From: Corticimicrobacter sp040137905
GTDB taxonomy: Bacteria > Pseudomonadota > Gammaproteobacteria > Burkholderiales > Burkholderiaceae_B
Length of the DNA stretch: 64,000 nt
Direction: 5' to 3'
Assembly (NCBI RefSeq): GCF_040137905.1
Contig: NZ_JBEFDG010000010.1
Location: 15,379 to 79,378 of the forward strand
Part shown: in pieces, positions 16,121-24,719 of the stretch
Position numbering within the stretch: the stretch's first letter is position 1
Layout: each line of letters opens with the position of its first letter
Made by a program: the position numbers and the translations under genes
Notes under the pieces: model-generated
What the model saw: the letters and a program-made list of their open reading frames with translations, nothing else
The model's database searches: none
Told to the model about the DNA's origin: nothing

Positions 16121-17509
16121 TTATGCAGATGTCGCTGACTGCACAGGCTGTTCCGGCAGGAACCAATTCATCAGCAAGGCGCAGATGCCGCCAGTCGCCA
16201 CCCCTGAACCCAGCACGTTGCGCAGACCGTCCGGCACATGCGCCAGGAAGTCCGGCACCTCGGAAACGCCCAGGCCCAGGCCAAGCGACACGGCGATGAT
16301 CAGCAATGCGCGGCGATCCAGCGTGGTGCCTGCCAGGATATTGATGCCCGAGGCGGCCACGGCACCGAACATCACCATCACGGCACCTCCCAGCACGGGC
16401 TCGGGCACGGCCTGCAACACACCGGCCACCGAGGGGAAAAGCCCCATCAGCACCAGCATGGCGGCGATCCACAGGCCCACATGGCGACTGGCGATGCCGG
16501 TCAGCTGAATCACGCCGTTATTCTGTGCAAACACCGAACTCGGGAAGGTATTGAAAATACCCGCCAGAAACGAATTGGCACCATTGACCAGCACGCCGCC
16601 CTTGATGCGCTGCATCCAGACCGGCCCTTCGACCGGCTGGCGCGAGATCTTGCTGGTGGCAGTGACGTCACCGATGGCCTCGAGCGAGGTCACCAGGTAG
16701 ATCACGATCATCGGCACGAACAGCGACCAGGAAAAGCCCAGCCCGAAATGCAGCGGCACGGGAGCCTGGAACACGGCGGCCTCGTGCATGCCGCTGAAGT
16801 CCAGCCGCCCCAGCCAGCCCGCCACCAGATAACCGACGATCAGGGCAATCACGATGGCCGCGCTGCGCACCCAGACCACCGGAATGCGGTTGAGCACGAT
16901 GATGATGGCCAGCACCGAGCACGACAGCAACAGGTTCTCGCCATTGGCAAAGGTGCCGTTGCCCATGGCACCGTAGCCACCACCCATGCTGATCAGGCCG
17001 ACCTTGATCAGCGTCAGGCCGATCAGCAGCACCACGATGCCAGTGACCAGCGGCGTGATCAGCCGCTTGACGAACGGCAGGATGCGCGACACGCCCATCT
17101 CGATGAAAGAACCGGCAATCACCACGCCGAAGATCGCCGCCATCACAGCCTCGACCGGCGTGCCCTGCTTGACCATCAGGGCCCCCCCAGCGATCAGCGG
17201 CCCGACGAAATTGAAGCTGGTGCCCTGCACGATCAGCAACCCGGCCCCGAACGGCCCGAAGCGACGGCATTGCACGAAGGTGGCAATACCGGATACCACC
17301 AGGGACATCGACACGATCAGGTTGGTGTCGCGCGCAGACACGCCCAGTGCCTGGCAGATCAGCAGGCCCGGCGTCACGATCGGCACAATGATCGCCAGCA
17401 GGTGCTGGAAGGCGGCAAGAAAGGAAATCCAGGGACGCGGCTTGTCATCCAGCCCGTAGACCAGGTCATGGGTAGGCTGAGTGGACGAATGGGTGTCGGG
17501 AGCGCTCAT
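16121..17509 (-). CDS. NCS2-family xanthine/uracil permease (XanQ-like)
   Basis: This is a 462-residue inner-membrane transporter with about fourteen helices. It shows the NCS2 signature Q-N-N-G-V-I-Q-L-T-G-I-A-S-R in the last third and the helix-3 motif G-T-S-F-N-F-V-G-P. Both resemble the proton:xanthine symporter XanQ more than the uric-acid carriers, though substrate cannot be fixed from sequence. I chose the ATG at 17509 over a TTG seven codons earlier. The gene stands alone: the hic remnant lies downstream and a non-coding stretch upstream. Expected role is purine salvage. Confidence 0.88.
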   Translation of the reverse strand: MSAPDTHSSTQPTHDLVYGLDDKPRPWISFLAAFQHLLAIIVPIVTPGLLICQALGVSARDTNLIVSMSLVVSGIATFVQCRRFGPFGAGLLIVQGTSFNFVGPLIAGGALMVKQGTPVEAVMAAIFGVVIAGSFIEMGVSRILPFVKRLITPLVTGIVVLLIGLTLIKVGLISMGGGYGAMGNGTFANGENLLLSCSVLAIIIVLNRIPVVWVRSAAIVIALIVGYLVAGWLGRLDFSGMHEAAVFQAPVPLHFGLGFSWSLFVPMIVIYLVTSLEAIGDVTATSKISRQPVEGPVWMQRIKGGVLVNGANSFLAGIFNTFPSSVFAQNNGVIQLTGIASRHVGLWIAAMLVLMGLFPSVAGVLQAVPEPVLGGAVMVMFGAVAASGINILAGTTLDRRALLIIAVSLGLGLGVSEVPDFLAHVPDGLRNVLGSGVATGGICALLMNWFLPEQPVQSATSA

Positions 17510-17844
17510 GAGAAGGAAGGTGTCCGGCAAAAGATCGCGATTTTAACGCGCCGGGACTGTGCTGCGGCACGACTGCCCATGCCAGCCACGGCCTTTTCCT
17601 GGATCCGTTGGCCCATGTTGCCCTGGGGTACACACATTCGTCACTATCATGGTGCCGAACATGCACTTGGATGGTGCAAAAAGGTGCTTATAAGGCAACA
17701 AATAATCCTCTCGAAACTTACATCAAAATCCACAAGAACAATAACCAATTGAAAATAAATGAATAATTAAATTTAAGGGTTTGAACCAACCTCTTGAACG
17801 ACAGAAATAGCCATAAAATATTGACTCACAGGCAACACAAGGCA
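17510..17844. other. Non-coding divergent region between the xanthine permease and the XRE-cupin regulator
   Basis: About 335 bases without a convincing gene. The half next to the regulator (17690-17800) is strongly AT-rich, including TTAAATTTAA-type tracts, and probably holds the regulator's promoter and an autoregulatory site. I see no clear palindrome of operator size. Confidence 0.5.
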
Positions 17845-18465
17845 ATGGAAACCATTATGGAAATTGGCCAGAAAGTTGCGCAGCAGGCAACACACGCGCA
17901 CACAGCATCGATCGGTGACACCACGATCGACGTCGGCGCTCGCCTGCGCCAGGCACGCCTGGCCAAAGGGCTCTCGATCCAGGAAGTGGCCGACCGCGTC
18001 GGCGTCAGCAAGTCTTTCATCAGCCGCTTCGAGCGCGACGTGGTCAACGCATCGGTCTCGACCCTGCTCAAGATCTGCGATGTGCTCGATGTCCGTCCTG
18101 GCCAGTTGTTCGAGCCCCCCGTCACCAAATTCGTGCCGGCAGACCAGCGCCCGCCCATCAACCTGGGGGGGTCTCGCATGCGCGAATACCTGATCGGCGG
18201 GGCCGGCAACGAGCACATGCTGGCGATCTTTTCCATCATCGAACCCGGTGGCGGCTCCGGCGACGAGCCTTACACACTGGATGCGCGCTCCGACATGGTC
18301 CATGTGCAGACCGGTTCGCTGTCGGTCACGGTGGGCGACCAGGTGTACATCATGCAACCCGGCGACACCCTGACCTTTCCGCCCAGCATTCCGCACACCT
18401 GGAAGAACCCTTCCGCCACCGAGACCTGCACCGCACTCTGGGTCATCGTGCCCCCCCCGGTCTGA
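17845..18465 (+). CDS. XRE-family regulator with C-terminal cupin sensor
   Basis: This is a 206-residue protein. An XRE helix-turn-helix (about residues 33-88, with L-R-Q-A-R-L-A-K-G-L-S-I-Q-E-V-A) is followed by a single-domain cupin barrel (about 130-200, with G-D-E-P-Y and M-Q-P-G-D-T-L-T-F-P). Such HTH-cupin proteins (PuuR-like) control amine and amino-acid uptake and breakdown and bind a small ligand in the cupin. I chose the ATG at 17845; an upstream ATG at 17794 would add 17 residues. It is followed 11 bases later by the ABC transporter and hydrolase genes and is likely their local regulator. The coding sequence contains a G7 and a C8 run. Confidence 0.88.
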   Translation: METIMEIGQKVAQQATHAHTASIGDTTIDVGARLRQARLAKGLSIQEVADRVGVSKSFISRFERDVVNASVSTLLKICDVLDVRPGQLFEPPVTKFVPADQRPPINLGGSRMREYLIGGAGNEHMLAIFSIIEPGGGSGDEPYTLDARSDMVHVQTGSLSVTVGDQVYIMQPGDTLTFPPSIPHTWKNPSATETCTALWVIVPPPV

Positions 18466-18476
18466 AAGGCTTAGCC

Positions 18477-19244
18477 ATGCATACACTCAAGGTCACCGAC
18501 CTGCACAAGCGCTACGGCGATCATGAAGTCCTCAAGGGCGTTGGCCTGGAGGCCCGTCGCGGCGACGTGATCAGCATCATAGGCTCCAGCGGCTCCGGCA
18601 AAAGCACGTTGCTGCGTTGTATCAATTTTCTCGAAAAACCATGCCAGGGCACCGTCGAACTCAACGGCGAAACACTGCGCACCGTGGCCGACCGGCATGG
18701 GGCCTTGCAGGCCGCCGACCCGGCCCAGTTGCGTCGCCTGAGGGCACAGTTGTCAATGGTGTTCCAGAATTTCTGCCTGTGGTCGCACATGAGTGTGCTG
18801 CAGAACGTGATCGAAGCCCCCATGCACGTCCTCGGACTGAGTCGTGACGAGGCACTGGCGCGTGGTCGCAGCAACCTCGAAAAGGTAGGCCTGGGTGCCG
18901 AATTCCATGCCCGCTATCCCGGCCACCTGTCCGGAGGCCAGCAGCAGCGCGTGGCCATCGCCCGTGCACTCAGCATGGATCCCCAGGTCATGCTGTTCGA
19001 CGAGCCGACCTCGGCACTCGACCCCGAACTGGTCGGCGAAGTGCTGAAGGTCATGCAGGCGCTGGCCCAGGAGGGCCGCACCATGATCGTGGTCACCCAC
19101 GAAATGGGCTTTGCCCGCAACCTCTCGAGCCAGGTGCTGTTCCTCCACCAGGGACGCATCGAGGAGCAGGGAGCGCCGGCCGATCTGTTCGACAATCCTC
19201 AGAGCCCCCGGCTGCAGCAGTTCCTGTCCGGCCGCCTCAAGTGA
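18477..19244 (+). CDS. Polar amino-acid ABC transporter ATPase (HisP/GlnQ-type)
   Basis: This is a 255-residue ABC ATPase. Walker A is G-S-S-G-S-G-K-S-T (residues 36-44), the Q-loop is V-F-Q-N-F, the signature is L-S-G-G-Q-Q-Q-R and Walker B is V-M-L-F-D-E-P-T-S-A-L-D-P-E. Q-N-F-C-L-W-S-H-M-S-V and the E-E-Q-G-A-P tail are typical of the histidine/ornithine-type (HisP) subfamily. It is second in an operon of regulator, ATPase, binding protein, two permeases and an arginase-like enzyme. The ligand is probably a basic or guanidino amino acid, from the family and the downstream hydrolase. Confidence 0.93.
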   Translation: MHTLKVTDLHKRYGDHEVLKGVGLEARRGDVISIIGSSGSGKSTLLRCINFLEKPCQGTVELNGETLRTVADRHGALQAADPAQLRRLRAQLSMVFQNFCLWSHMSVLQNVIEAPMHVLGLSRDEALARGRSNLEKVGLGAEFHARYPGHLSGGQQQRVAIARALSMDPQVMLFDEPTSALDPELVGEVLKVMQALAQEGRTMIVVTHEMGFARNLSSQVLFLHQGRIEEQGAPADLFDNPQSPRLQQFLSGRLK

Positions 19245-19290
19245 CCTTTCTATCCTGTTTTGCACGCACAACGACTCTCAAGGACCCATC

Positions 19291-20055
19291 ATGAAAAAAA
19301 ACCTGCTCGCCAGCCTCGCGCTGTCCGCCCTGCTGTTCGGTACGACTGCAGTCGCACAGAACCCGATCACGATCGCTACCGATGCCACCTTCCCGCCGTT
19401 CGAATCGATCGATGCCCAGGGCAAGCTGGTCGGCTATGACGTCGAACTGATGCAGGCCATCTGCGATGAAATGCAGCTCGACTGCAATATCATCAATGCC
19501 GCCTGGGACGGCATGATCCCGGGCCTGGTCAGCCGCAAGTACGATGCCCTGATCTCGCAGCTCACCGTTACCGACGCCCGCCGCCGCATCATGGCCTTCA
19601 GCGATATCTACTCGCACCCGGTGTTCCGCTTCGTAGGGCACCAGGGTGAGCAATACGATTTCGGCCCCGACGGCCTCAAGGGCAAGGTCGTGGCCGTGCA
19701 GACCGGTACGCCGATGGACGCCTACGTCACCAAGTACCACCCCGAAGCCACCATCAAGCGCTATGACGCCGGCAGCGCCGCCTATCTCGAACTGACCGGC
19801 GGACGTGCCGACCTGCACATGAGCTACGAAGCCCAGATCATCCACAGCTTTCTCAAGACGCCCCAGGGTGAAGGCTATGCGCTGGTCGGTCCGCGCCTGA
19901 GCGGACAGGATGCGCCCGAGTTCGGCGAAGGCGTCGCCATTGCCCTGAACAAGCGCAGCACCGAGCTGCTGGCGAGCATCAACGAAGGGCTGGCGCGTCT
20001 GCGCGCCAACGGCAAGCTCGACGCGCTCGACGCCAAATATTTCAGCGCCGACTGA
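19291..20055 (+). CDS. Polar amino-acid ABC transporter substrate-binding protein (HisJ/ArgT-like)
   Basis: This is a 254-residue periplasmic protein with a signal peptide ending A-V-A|Q. The mature part opens I-T-I-A-T-D-A-T-F-P-P-F-E, the classic start of family-3 amino-acid binding proteins. D-A-L-I-S-Q-L-T-V-T-D-A-R-R follows in lobe one and G-R-A-D near the end of lobe two. The start at 19291 sits directly on the signal peptide, after AAGGA. It should deliver the ligand to the HisQM-like permease encoded next. The substrate is likely a basic amino acid or guanidino compound. Confidence 0.92.
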   Translation: MKKNLLASLALSALLFGTTAVAQNPITIATDATFPPFESIDAQGKLVGYDVELMQAICDEMQLDCNIINAAWDGMIPGLVSRKYDALISQLTVTDARRRIMAFSDIYSHPVFRFVGHQGEQYDFGPDGLKGKVVAVQTGTPMDAYVTKYHPEATIKRYDAGSAAYLELTGGRADLHMSYEAQIIHSFLKTPQGEGYALVGPRLSGQDAPEFGEGVAIALNKRSTELLASINEGLARLRANGKLDALDAKYFSAD

Positions 20056-20072
20056 GCTGTGCTACCGCTGCC

Positions 20073-20762
20073 ATGACGTTCGACTACATCCTCACCGTGT
20101 TGGCCGCCGGACGGGTCACGCTGGCGCTGGCCGCCAGCGCCCTGCTGCTGTCCATTGCCATCGGCCTGCTGTGTGCCTGGGCCAAGCTGTCGGGTAGCCG
20201 CACGGCTCGCTTGCTGGCCGGCAGCTACACCACGGTGATCCGCGGCATCCCCGACCTGGTCCTGATGCTGCTGGTGTTCTACAGCTTTCCGGCACTGGTC
20301 AACCTCTGGCTGGAAGAAGCCGGCATCGACTACATGCTGGAACTGGGGCCGTTCATGGCAGGCACGGTCACGCTGGGGTTGATCTTCGGTGCCTACATGA
20401 CCGAAACATTCCGTACCGCACTGATCAATATCCCGCGAGACCAGATCGAGGCCGCGCATGCCTATGGCATGCGCCGGCTACACATCTTCCGGCGCATCGT
20501 GCTGCCCCAGATGATCCGGCTGGCGCTGCCCGGCTTCACCAACAATTGGCTGGTGCTGGCCAAGGCCACCGCGCTGGTGTCGCTGATCGGCCTGCAGGAT
20601 GTCATGTTCCGTGCCAAGGGTGCGGCCGAGGCGACCCGCCAGCCCTTCACTTTCTATCTCGTGGCAGCAGGCTTTTACCTCGCCCTCACGGTGATTTCAC
20701 TGCTGCTGCTGCACCGCCTGCGCCGTCGTTATGCCCTGCATGCACGGGGAGCCAAGTCATGA
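20073..20762 (+). CDS. Amino-acid ABC transporter permease (HisQ-like)
   Basis: This 229-residue protein has about five membrane spans. The binding-protein-dependent transport signature is in E-A-A-H-A-Y-G-M-R-R-L-H-I-F-R-R-I-V-L-P-Q, and R-G-I-P-D-L-V-L-M-L-L-V-F-Y marks the HisQ/HisM-type permease. It should form a heterodimer with the next gene's product, and its stop overlaps that start as ATGA. Function as part of the basic-amino-acid-type importer is well supported by order and family. Confidence 0.92.
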   Translation: MTFDYILTVLAAGRVTLALAASALLLSIAIGLLCAWAKLSGSRTARLLAGSYTTVIRGIPDLVLMLLVFYSFPALVNLWLEEAGIDYMLELGPFMAGTVTLGLIFGAYMTETFRTALINIPRDQIEAAHAYGMRRLHIFRRIVLPQMIRLALPGFTNNWLVLAKATALVSLIGLQDVMFRAKGAAEATRQPFTFYLVAAGFYLALTVISLLLLHRLRRRYALHARGAKS

Positions 20763-21448
20763 ACTGGGACATTATCGAGGCCAACTTCGGGCGTTACCTG
20801 CAAGGGCTGGAACTGACGCTCTACCTGACCGTCGTCTCGCTGTCGCTGGGTTTCGTGCTAGCCATCGGCCTGGCCCTGGTCCGCAACTCGGACAACCGCC
20901 TGGCCAATGGTGCCGTGCTGCTCTACACCACGCTGTTCCGGGGTACCCCGCTGCTGATCCAGCTGTTCCTGATCTATTACGGGCTGGCCCAGTTCGACCT
21001 GATCCGCGAAAGCATCTTCTGGCCCTGGCTCTCCAGTCCGCTGTTCTGCGTGCTGCTGGCCTTCGTGCTCAACACGGCGGCCTACACTACCGAGATTTTC
21101 GCCGGCAGCCTGCGTCACCTGCCGGCCGGCGAGATCGAAGCCATGCGTGCCTACGGCATGTCGCCCTGGACCCAGTTCCGGCGCATCCTGCTGCCCGCCA
21201 TGCTGACCCGTTCACTCGGCCTGTACGGTAACGAGGTCATCATGATGCTCCACGCCACCTCGCTGGCCAGCACCGTCACGCTGATGGAAATCACCGGCGT
21301 GGCACGCAACATCACGCTCAACGAATACATCCAGTTCGAACCCTATGTCACCGCTGCCGGCCTCTACCTGCTGCTAACACTGTGCCTGGTCGGCCTGTTC
21401 CGCCTGCTCGAACGACGCTGGGCAGCCTATCTGCAGCCGCGCAGTTGA
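20759..21448 (+). CDS. Amino-acid ABC transporter permease (HisM-like)
   Basis: This 229-residue inner-membrane protein has about five membrane spans. It carries F-R-G-T-P-L-L-I-Q-L-F-L-I-Y-Y-G and the EAA loop E-A-M-R-A-Y-G-M-S-P-W-T-Q-F-R-R-I-L-L-P. It is the partner of the HisQ-like permease. I chose the ATG at 20759 because it overlaps the previous stop by four bases and starts right at the family's N-terminus (M-N-W-D-I-I). It is followed about 96 bases later by the arginase-superfamily gene in the same direction. Confidence 0.92.
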   Translation: MNWDIIEANFGRYLQGLELTLYLTVVSLSLGFVLAIGLALVRNSDNRLANGAVLLYTTLFRGTPLLIQLFLIYYGLAQFDLIRESIFWPWLSSPLFCVLLAFVLNTAAYTTEIFAGSLRHLPAGEIEAMRAYGMSPWTQFRRILLPAMLTRSLGLYGNEVIMMLHATSLASTVTLMEITGVARNITLNEYIQFEPYVTAAGLYLLLTLCLVGLFRLLERRWAAYLQPRS

Positions 21449-21544
21449 GCGCCACCGCGATCCGGCATGCACGACTGATTGCTGCCCTGCCGGATCCGGC
21501 CAGGCTCTTCCCTTTTTTACCTATCGATTCCGGAAACCATCGCC

Positions 21545-22453
21545 ATGAGCCATACCGATACCGATTCCACCCTGCGCGGCAGCGACCTGCTGGGAGCCCC
21601 TTTCGACAGTGAATCCACGCTGGGCTGGCCCGGCTCGCGCTACGCCCCCCAAAAGGTCCGCGAAGCCATCCGCTGGATCAACATGCGCATCCAGGACGGC
21701 CAGATCTACCAGCTCGAGGATGACACCATCCACACCGTGGGCAACGACCTGCTGCGCGACCTTGGCGACCTGCCTGTCCTGCCCAAGGATACTGAGGCCA
21801 CATTCCGCACCATCAGCGATGCAGTCGGTGCCTCGCTGCAACGCGGCCGCAGCCCGATCGTCATCGGCGGCGACGACAGCCTGCTGTTTCCCGTTGCACG
21901 CGGCGTGCACGACGCCCTGCCCGGCCGGATCGGCATCATCCATTTCGACGCCCACCTCGACCTGATGGATGAAAGCGCCAAGCAGGGTCGCTACAGCCAG
22001 TCCAGCGGCATGCGCCGCTCGCTCGAAATGGCACGCGTCGACTACGCCGACTGCATCCAGTTGTGCGAACGCCACTTCAATTTCCCGGCGTCGGGCCGCT
22101 TCAAGCATGAGCATGGTCTGGCACACATTTCGGCACGCGAAGCGATCCGGCTCGGTGCCGCAGCCACCGTGCAACGGGCACTCGAGCACGTTGCCGGTGC
22201 CGACCACCTGTTCCTGTCGTTCGACATCGACGCCATCGATCCGGCCCATGCCCCCGGCTGCGGAGCGCACGAGCCGGGCGGGATCAGCTCGGACCAGGCG
22301 CTGGAAATGGTCGAGCTGCTGGCACCGCACTGCGCCGCCATGGCCATTACCGAAGTCAACCCCATGCTGGACGTACGCGACACCACCGCCACGCTGGCAG
22401 CCTATCTGGCCTTTACCTTTGCCGTGGCGGGGCGCAACCCGGTACGCCGCTGA
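21545..22453 (+). CDS. Arginase/agmatinase-superfamily ureohydrolase with altered metal motif
   Basis: This is a 302-residue enzyme of the Mn-dependent ureohydrolase fold. Motif 2 is F-D-A-H-L-D near residue 139 and motif 3 is S-F-D-I-D-A-I-D-P near 225. Motif 1 reads I-G-G-D-D-S where most family members have G-G-D-H-S, so the usual first metal-binding His is replaced by Asp. Members hydrolyse arginine, agmatine, guanidinobutyrate, formiminoglutamate or guanidine. The upstream importer suggests the substrate is a guanidino or formimino acid taken up from outside. The start is the ATG that begins M-S-H-T-D. The exact substrate is open, and the motif change could alter metal use. Confidence 0.82.
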   Translation: MSHTDTDSTLRGSDLLGAPFDSESTLGWPGSRYAPQKVREAIRWINMRIQDGQIYQLEDDTIHTVGNDLLRDLGDLPVLPKDTEATFRTISDAVGASLQRGRSPIVIGGDDSLLFPVARGVHDALPGRIGIIHFDAHLDLMDESAKQGRYSQSSGMRRSLEMARVDYADCIQLCERHFNFPASGRFKHEHGLAHISAREAIRLGAAATVQRALEHVAGADHLFLSFDIDAIDPAHAPGCGAHEPGGISSDQALEMVELLAPHCAAMAITEVNPMLDVRDTTATLAAYLAFTFAVAGRNPVRR

Positions 22454-22464
22454 GCCGCTGCCGG

Positions 22465-23361
22465 CTAGCCGGCTCCCTGCTGCGCCTGTTGCGCCAGCCA
22501 ATCGCTGAACACGGCCAGCGCCGGCTGGCCCGCCCGCTCTTCAGGTGCAATCAGGTAATAGGCACGGCCACTCTCGTAGGAACGGTCGCACAGCACCATC
22601 AACTCGCCCGCCGCCAGTTCGCGCGCCAGCATGAAAGGCGGAATCAGGGCCACACCCAGCCCCTGGCCGGCGGCCTGCGCCAGCATCGAGAACAGTTCCA
22701 GGCGCATGCCCTGCATGCCATGCGCCTGGGGCACCTCCATCGCCTCGAACCATTGCCGCCAGGCGTGTGGCCGGGTCGATTGCTGCAGCAAAGGCAGGCC
22801 GGCGATTGCCTCGGGTGTCATGCCGGCCCGGGCACCCGGCAACGCCGGACTGCAGACCGGCACCGGCTGCTCGGGCATCAGGAAACGCGCCTGCGTGCCG
22901 GGCCAGCCACCGTCACCGCAATAGATGGCGGCATCGAACTCGGTCTGGCCGAACAGAAAAGGCCGGGTCTGCGTACGCATATTGACCGTTACACCCGGAT
23001 GGCGATACTGGAAGTCCCCCAGCCTGGGCAGCAGCCAGCGCGTCGCAAACGTCGGCACCACCGCCAGCTCCAGCGTAGAGCCCGCGCCCTGCTGCGCCAT
23101 GACGGCCAGCGTGTCATGCGCAATGGCGTCCAGGCGGGCCGCGATGCGCCGACTGTAGCCTGCCCCGGCCTCGGTCAGCAAGACGCCGCGCCGGGTCCGC
23201 CGGAACAGCGCCACCCCCAGGGATTCTTCCAGCGCGATGATCTGCCTGCAGATCGCGCTTTGCGTCAGTGACAGTTCCTGCGCAGCGCGGGTAAAACTCT
23301 GGTGGCGCGCGGCAGCCTCGAACGCCATCAGGGCCGAGGTGCTGGGTATTTTCCTGCGCAT
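22465..23361 (-). CDS. gcdR: LysR-family regulator of the glutarate genes (GcdR/GcvA-like)
   Basis: This 298-residue LysR protein has a winged helix at residues 1-62 (A-L-M-A-F-E-A-A-A-R-H-Q-S-F-T-R-A-A-Q-E-L) and a GcvA-type ligand-binding domain from about 90. It is divergent from gcdH with a 129-base gap, the arrangement known for the glutarate-responsive activator GcdR in Pseudomonas. The shared intergenic region should contain its binding site. Its stop lies 11 bases from the end of the ureohydrolase gene (convergent). The family is certain; control of gcdHG is inferred from position. Confidence 0.85.
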   Translation of the reverse strand: MRRKIPSTSALMAFEAAARHQSFTRAAQELSLTQSAICRQIIALEESLGVALFRRTRRGVLLTEAGAGYSRRIAARLDAIAHDTLAVMAQQGAGSTLELAVVPTFATRWLLPRLGDFQYRHPGVTVNMRTQTRPFLFGQTEFDAAIYCGDGGWPGTQARFLMPEQPVPVCSPALPGARAGMTPEAIAGLPLLQQSTRPHAWRQWFEAMEVPQAHGMQGMRLELFSMLAQAAGQGLGVALIPPFMLARELAAGELMVLCDRSYESGRAYYLIAPEERAGQPALAVFSDWLAQQAQQGAG

Positions 23362-23490
23362 GGCGACGATCCTTCAACAAAATTACGGAGTGATATTTAC
23401 GCACATATACACGCAAATTTATCATTTGAATCCAGTCATGCGAATACCTAGAATGCGTTTTTCTCAATCCAAAACAGAGGGGAGATCGTC

Positions 23491-24687
23491 ATGACGCATC
23501 CTGGGAATGGCCGTGCCAGATTCGACTGGTCCGATCCGCTGCTGCTCGACAGCCAGTTGATCGATGACGAACGCCAGGTCCGCGATGCGGCTCGCGACTA
23601 TTGCCAGGGGGGGCTGGCACCGCGCGTGCAGGAGGCCTTCCGCCATGAACACACCGATCCGGCCATTTTCCGGGAAATGGGAGAGCTGGGCCTGTTGGGG
23701 GCGACCCTGCCCGAAGCCTACGGGGGGGCCGGCCTGAACTATGTCTGCTACGGTCTGGTGGCCCGGGAAGTCGAACGGGTCGATTCCGGCTACCGTTCGA
23801 TGATGAGTGTGCAATCCTCACTGGTGATGCTGCCCATCTTCGAGTTCGGTACCGAGGCGCAACGGCAAAAATACCTGCCGAAGCTGGCGCGCGGCGAATG
23901 GATAGGCTGCTTCGGCCTGACCGAACCCGATCATGGTTCGGACCCTGGCAGCATGATCACGCGGGCCCGCAAGACCGAGGGTGGCTGGCGGCTGAGCGGT
24001 GCCAAAATGTGGATCACCAATGCCCCCATCGCCGACGTATTCGTGGTCTGGGCCAAGGACGAGGCCAATGAGATTCGTGGCTTCATCCTGGAAAAAGGCT
24101 GGCAGGGCCTGAGCGCACCCGCCATCCACGGCAAGGTCTCCCTGCGAGCCTCGATCACCGGCGAAATCGTCATGGACGATGTCTTTGTTCCCGAAGAAAA
24201 TGCCTTTCCCGATATCCGGGGCCTGCGCGGCCCTTTCACCTGCCTGAACGCTGCCCGCTACGGCATCGCCTGGGGTGCGCTGGGAGCCGCCGAGGATTGC
24301 TGGCACACGTCGCGCCAGTATGTGCTGGATCGCAAACAGTTTGGCCGTCCACTCGCCGCCAATCAGTTGATCCAGAAAAAACTGGCCGACATGCAGACCG
24401 AGATCACGCTGGGCCTGCAGGGCTGCCTGCGGCTGGGACGCATGAAAGACGAAGGCACTGCCGCCGTGGAGATCACCTCCCTCATGAAGCGCAACAGTTG
24501 CGGCAAGGCCCTCGACATTGCCCGCACCGCCCGTGACATGCTGGGCGGCAACGGCATCAGCGACGAATTCCCGGTAGCCCGCCATCTGGTCAACCTGGAA
24601 GCCGTCAACACCTATGAGGGCACGCACGACATCCACGCGCTGATCCTGGGCCGGGCCATCACCGGCATCGCCGCTTTCGCCAACTGA
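23491..24687 (+). CDS. gcdH: Glutaryl-CoA dehydrogenase
   Basis: This is a 398-residue acyl-CoA dehydrogenase. G-C-F-G-L-T-E-P-D-H-G-S-D-P-G-S near residue 147 is the glutaryl-CoA dehydrogenase form of the first signature. The catalytic base is Glu376 in T-Y-E-G-T-H-D-I-H-A-L. The enzyme oxidises and decarboxylates glutaryl-CoA to crotonyl-CoA in lysine, tryptophan and glutarate catabolism, using FAD. A GGGGAG lies upstream of the ATG. It is followed by the CoA-transferase gene that makes its substrate, and a LysR gene faces it. Length and motifs are normal. The sequence contains two G7 runs. Confidence 0.94.
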   Translation: MTHPGNGRARFDWSDPLLLDSQLIDDERQVRDAARDYCQGGLAPRVQEAFRHEHTDPAIFREMGELGLLGATLPEAYGGAGLNYVCYGLVAREVERVDSGYRSMMSVQSSLVMLPIFEFGTEAQRQKYLPKLARGEWIGCFGLTEPDHGSDPGSMITRARKTEGGWRLSGAKMWITNAPIADVFVVWAKDEANEIRGFILEKGWQGLSAPAIHGKVSLRASITGEIVMDDVFVPEENAFPDIRGLRGPFTCLNAARYGIAWGALGAAEDCWHTSRQYVLDRKQFGRPLAANQLIQKKLADMQTEITLGLQGCLRLGRMKDEGTAAVEITSLMKRNSCGKALDIARTARDMLGGNGISDEFPVARHLVNLEAVNTYEGTHDIHALILGRAITGIAAFAN

Positions 24688-24719
24688 AGCCACCAGCACG
24701 GTATGGCAAGGAGTCCGGC

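Noticed and set aside
16238..17752. 504-codon plus-strand frame across the xanthine permease
   Set aside because: His/Asp/Gln-rich antisense product without domains; the minus-strand permease carries the NCS2 signature.
17770..17800. T-loop-like GGTTTGAACC sequence as a tRNA end
   Set aside because: No acceptor stem, anticodon arm or CCA context can be folded around it.
18165..18458. G7 and C8 runs inside the XRE-cupin regulator as a phase-variation switch
   Set aside because: Similar G7 runs occur twice in the housekeeping gcdH gene (23607 and 23722), so the runs look like a by-product of base composition; no frame change is visible.
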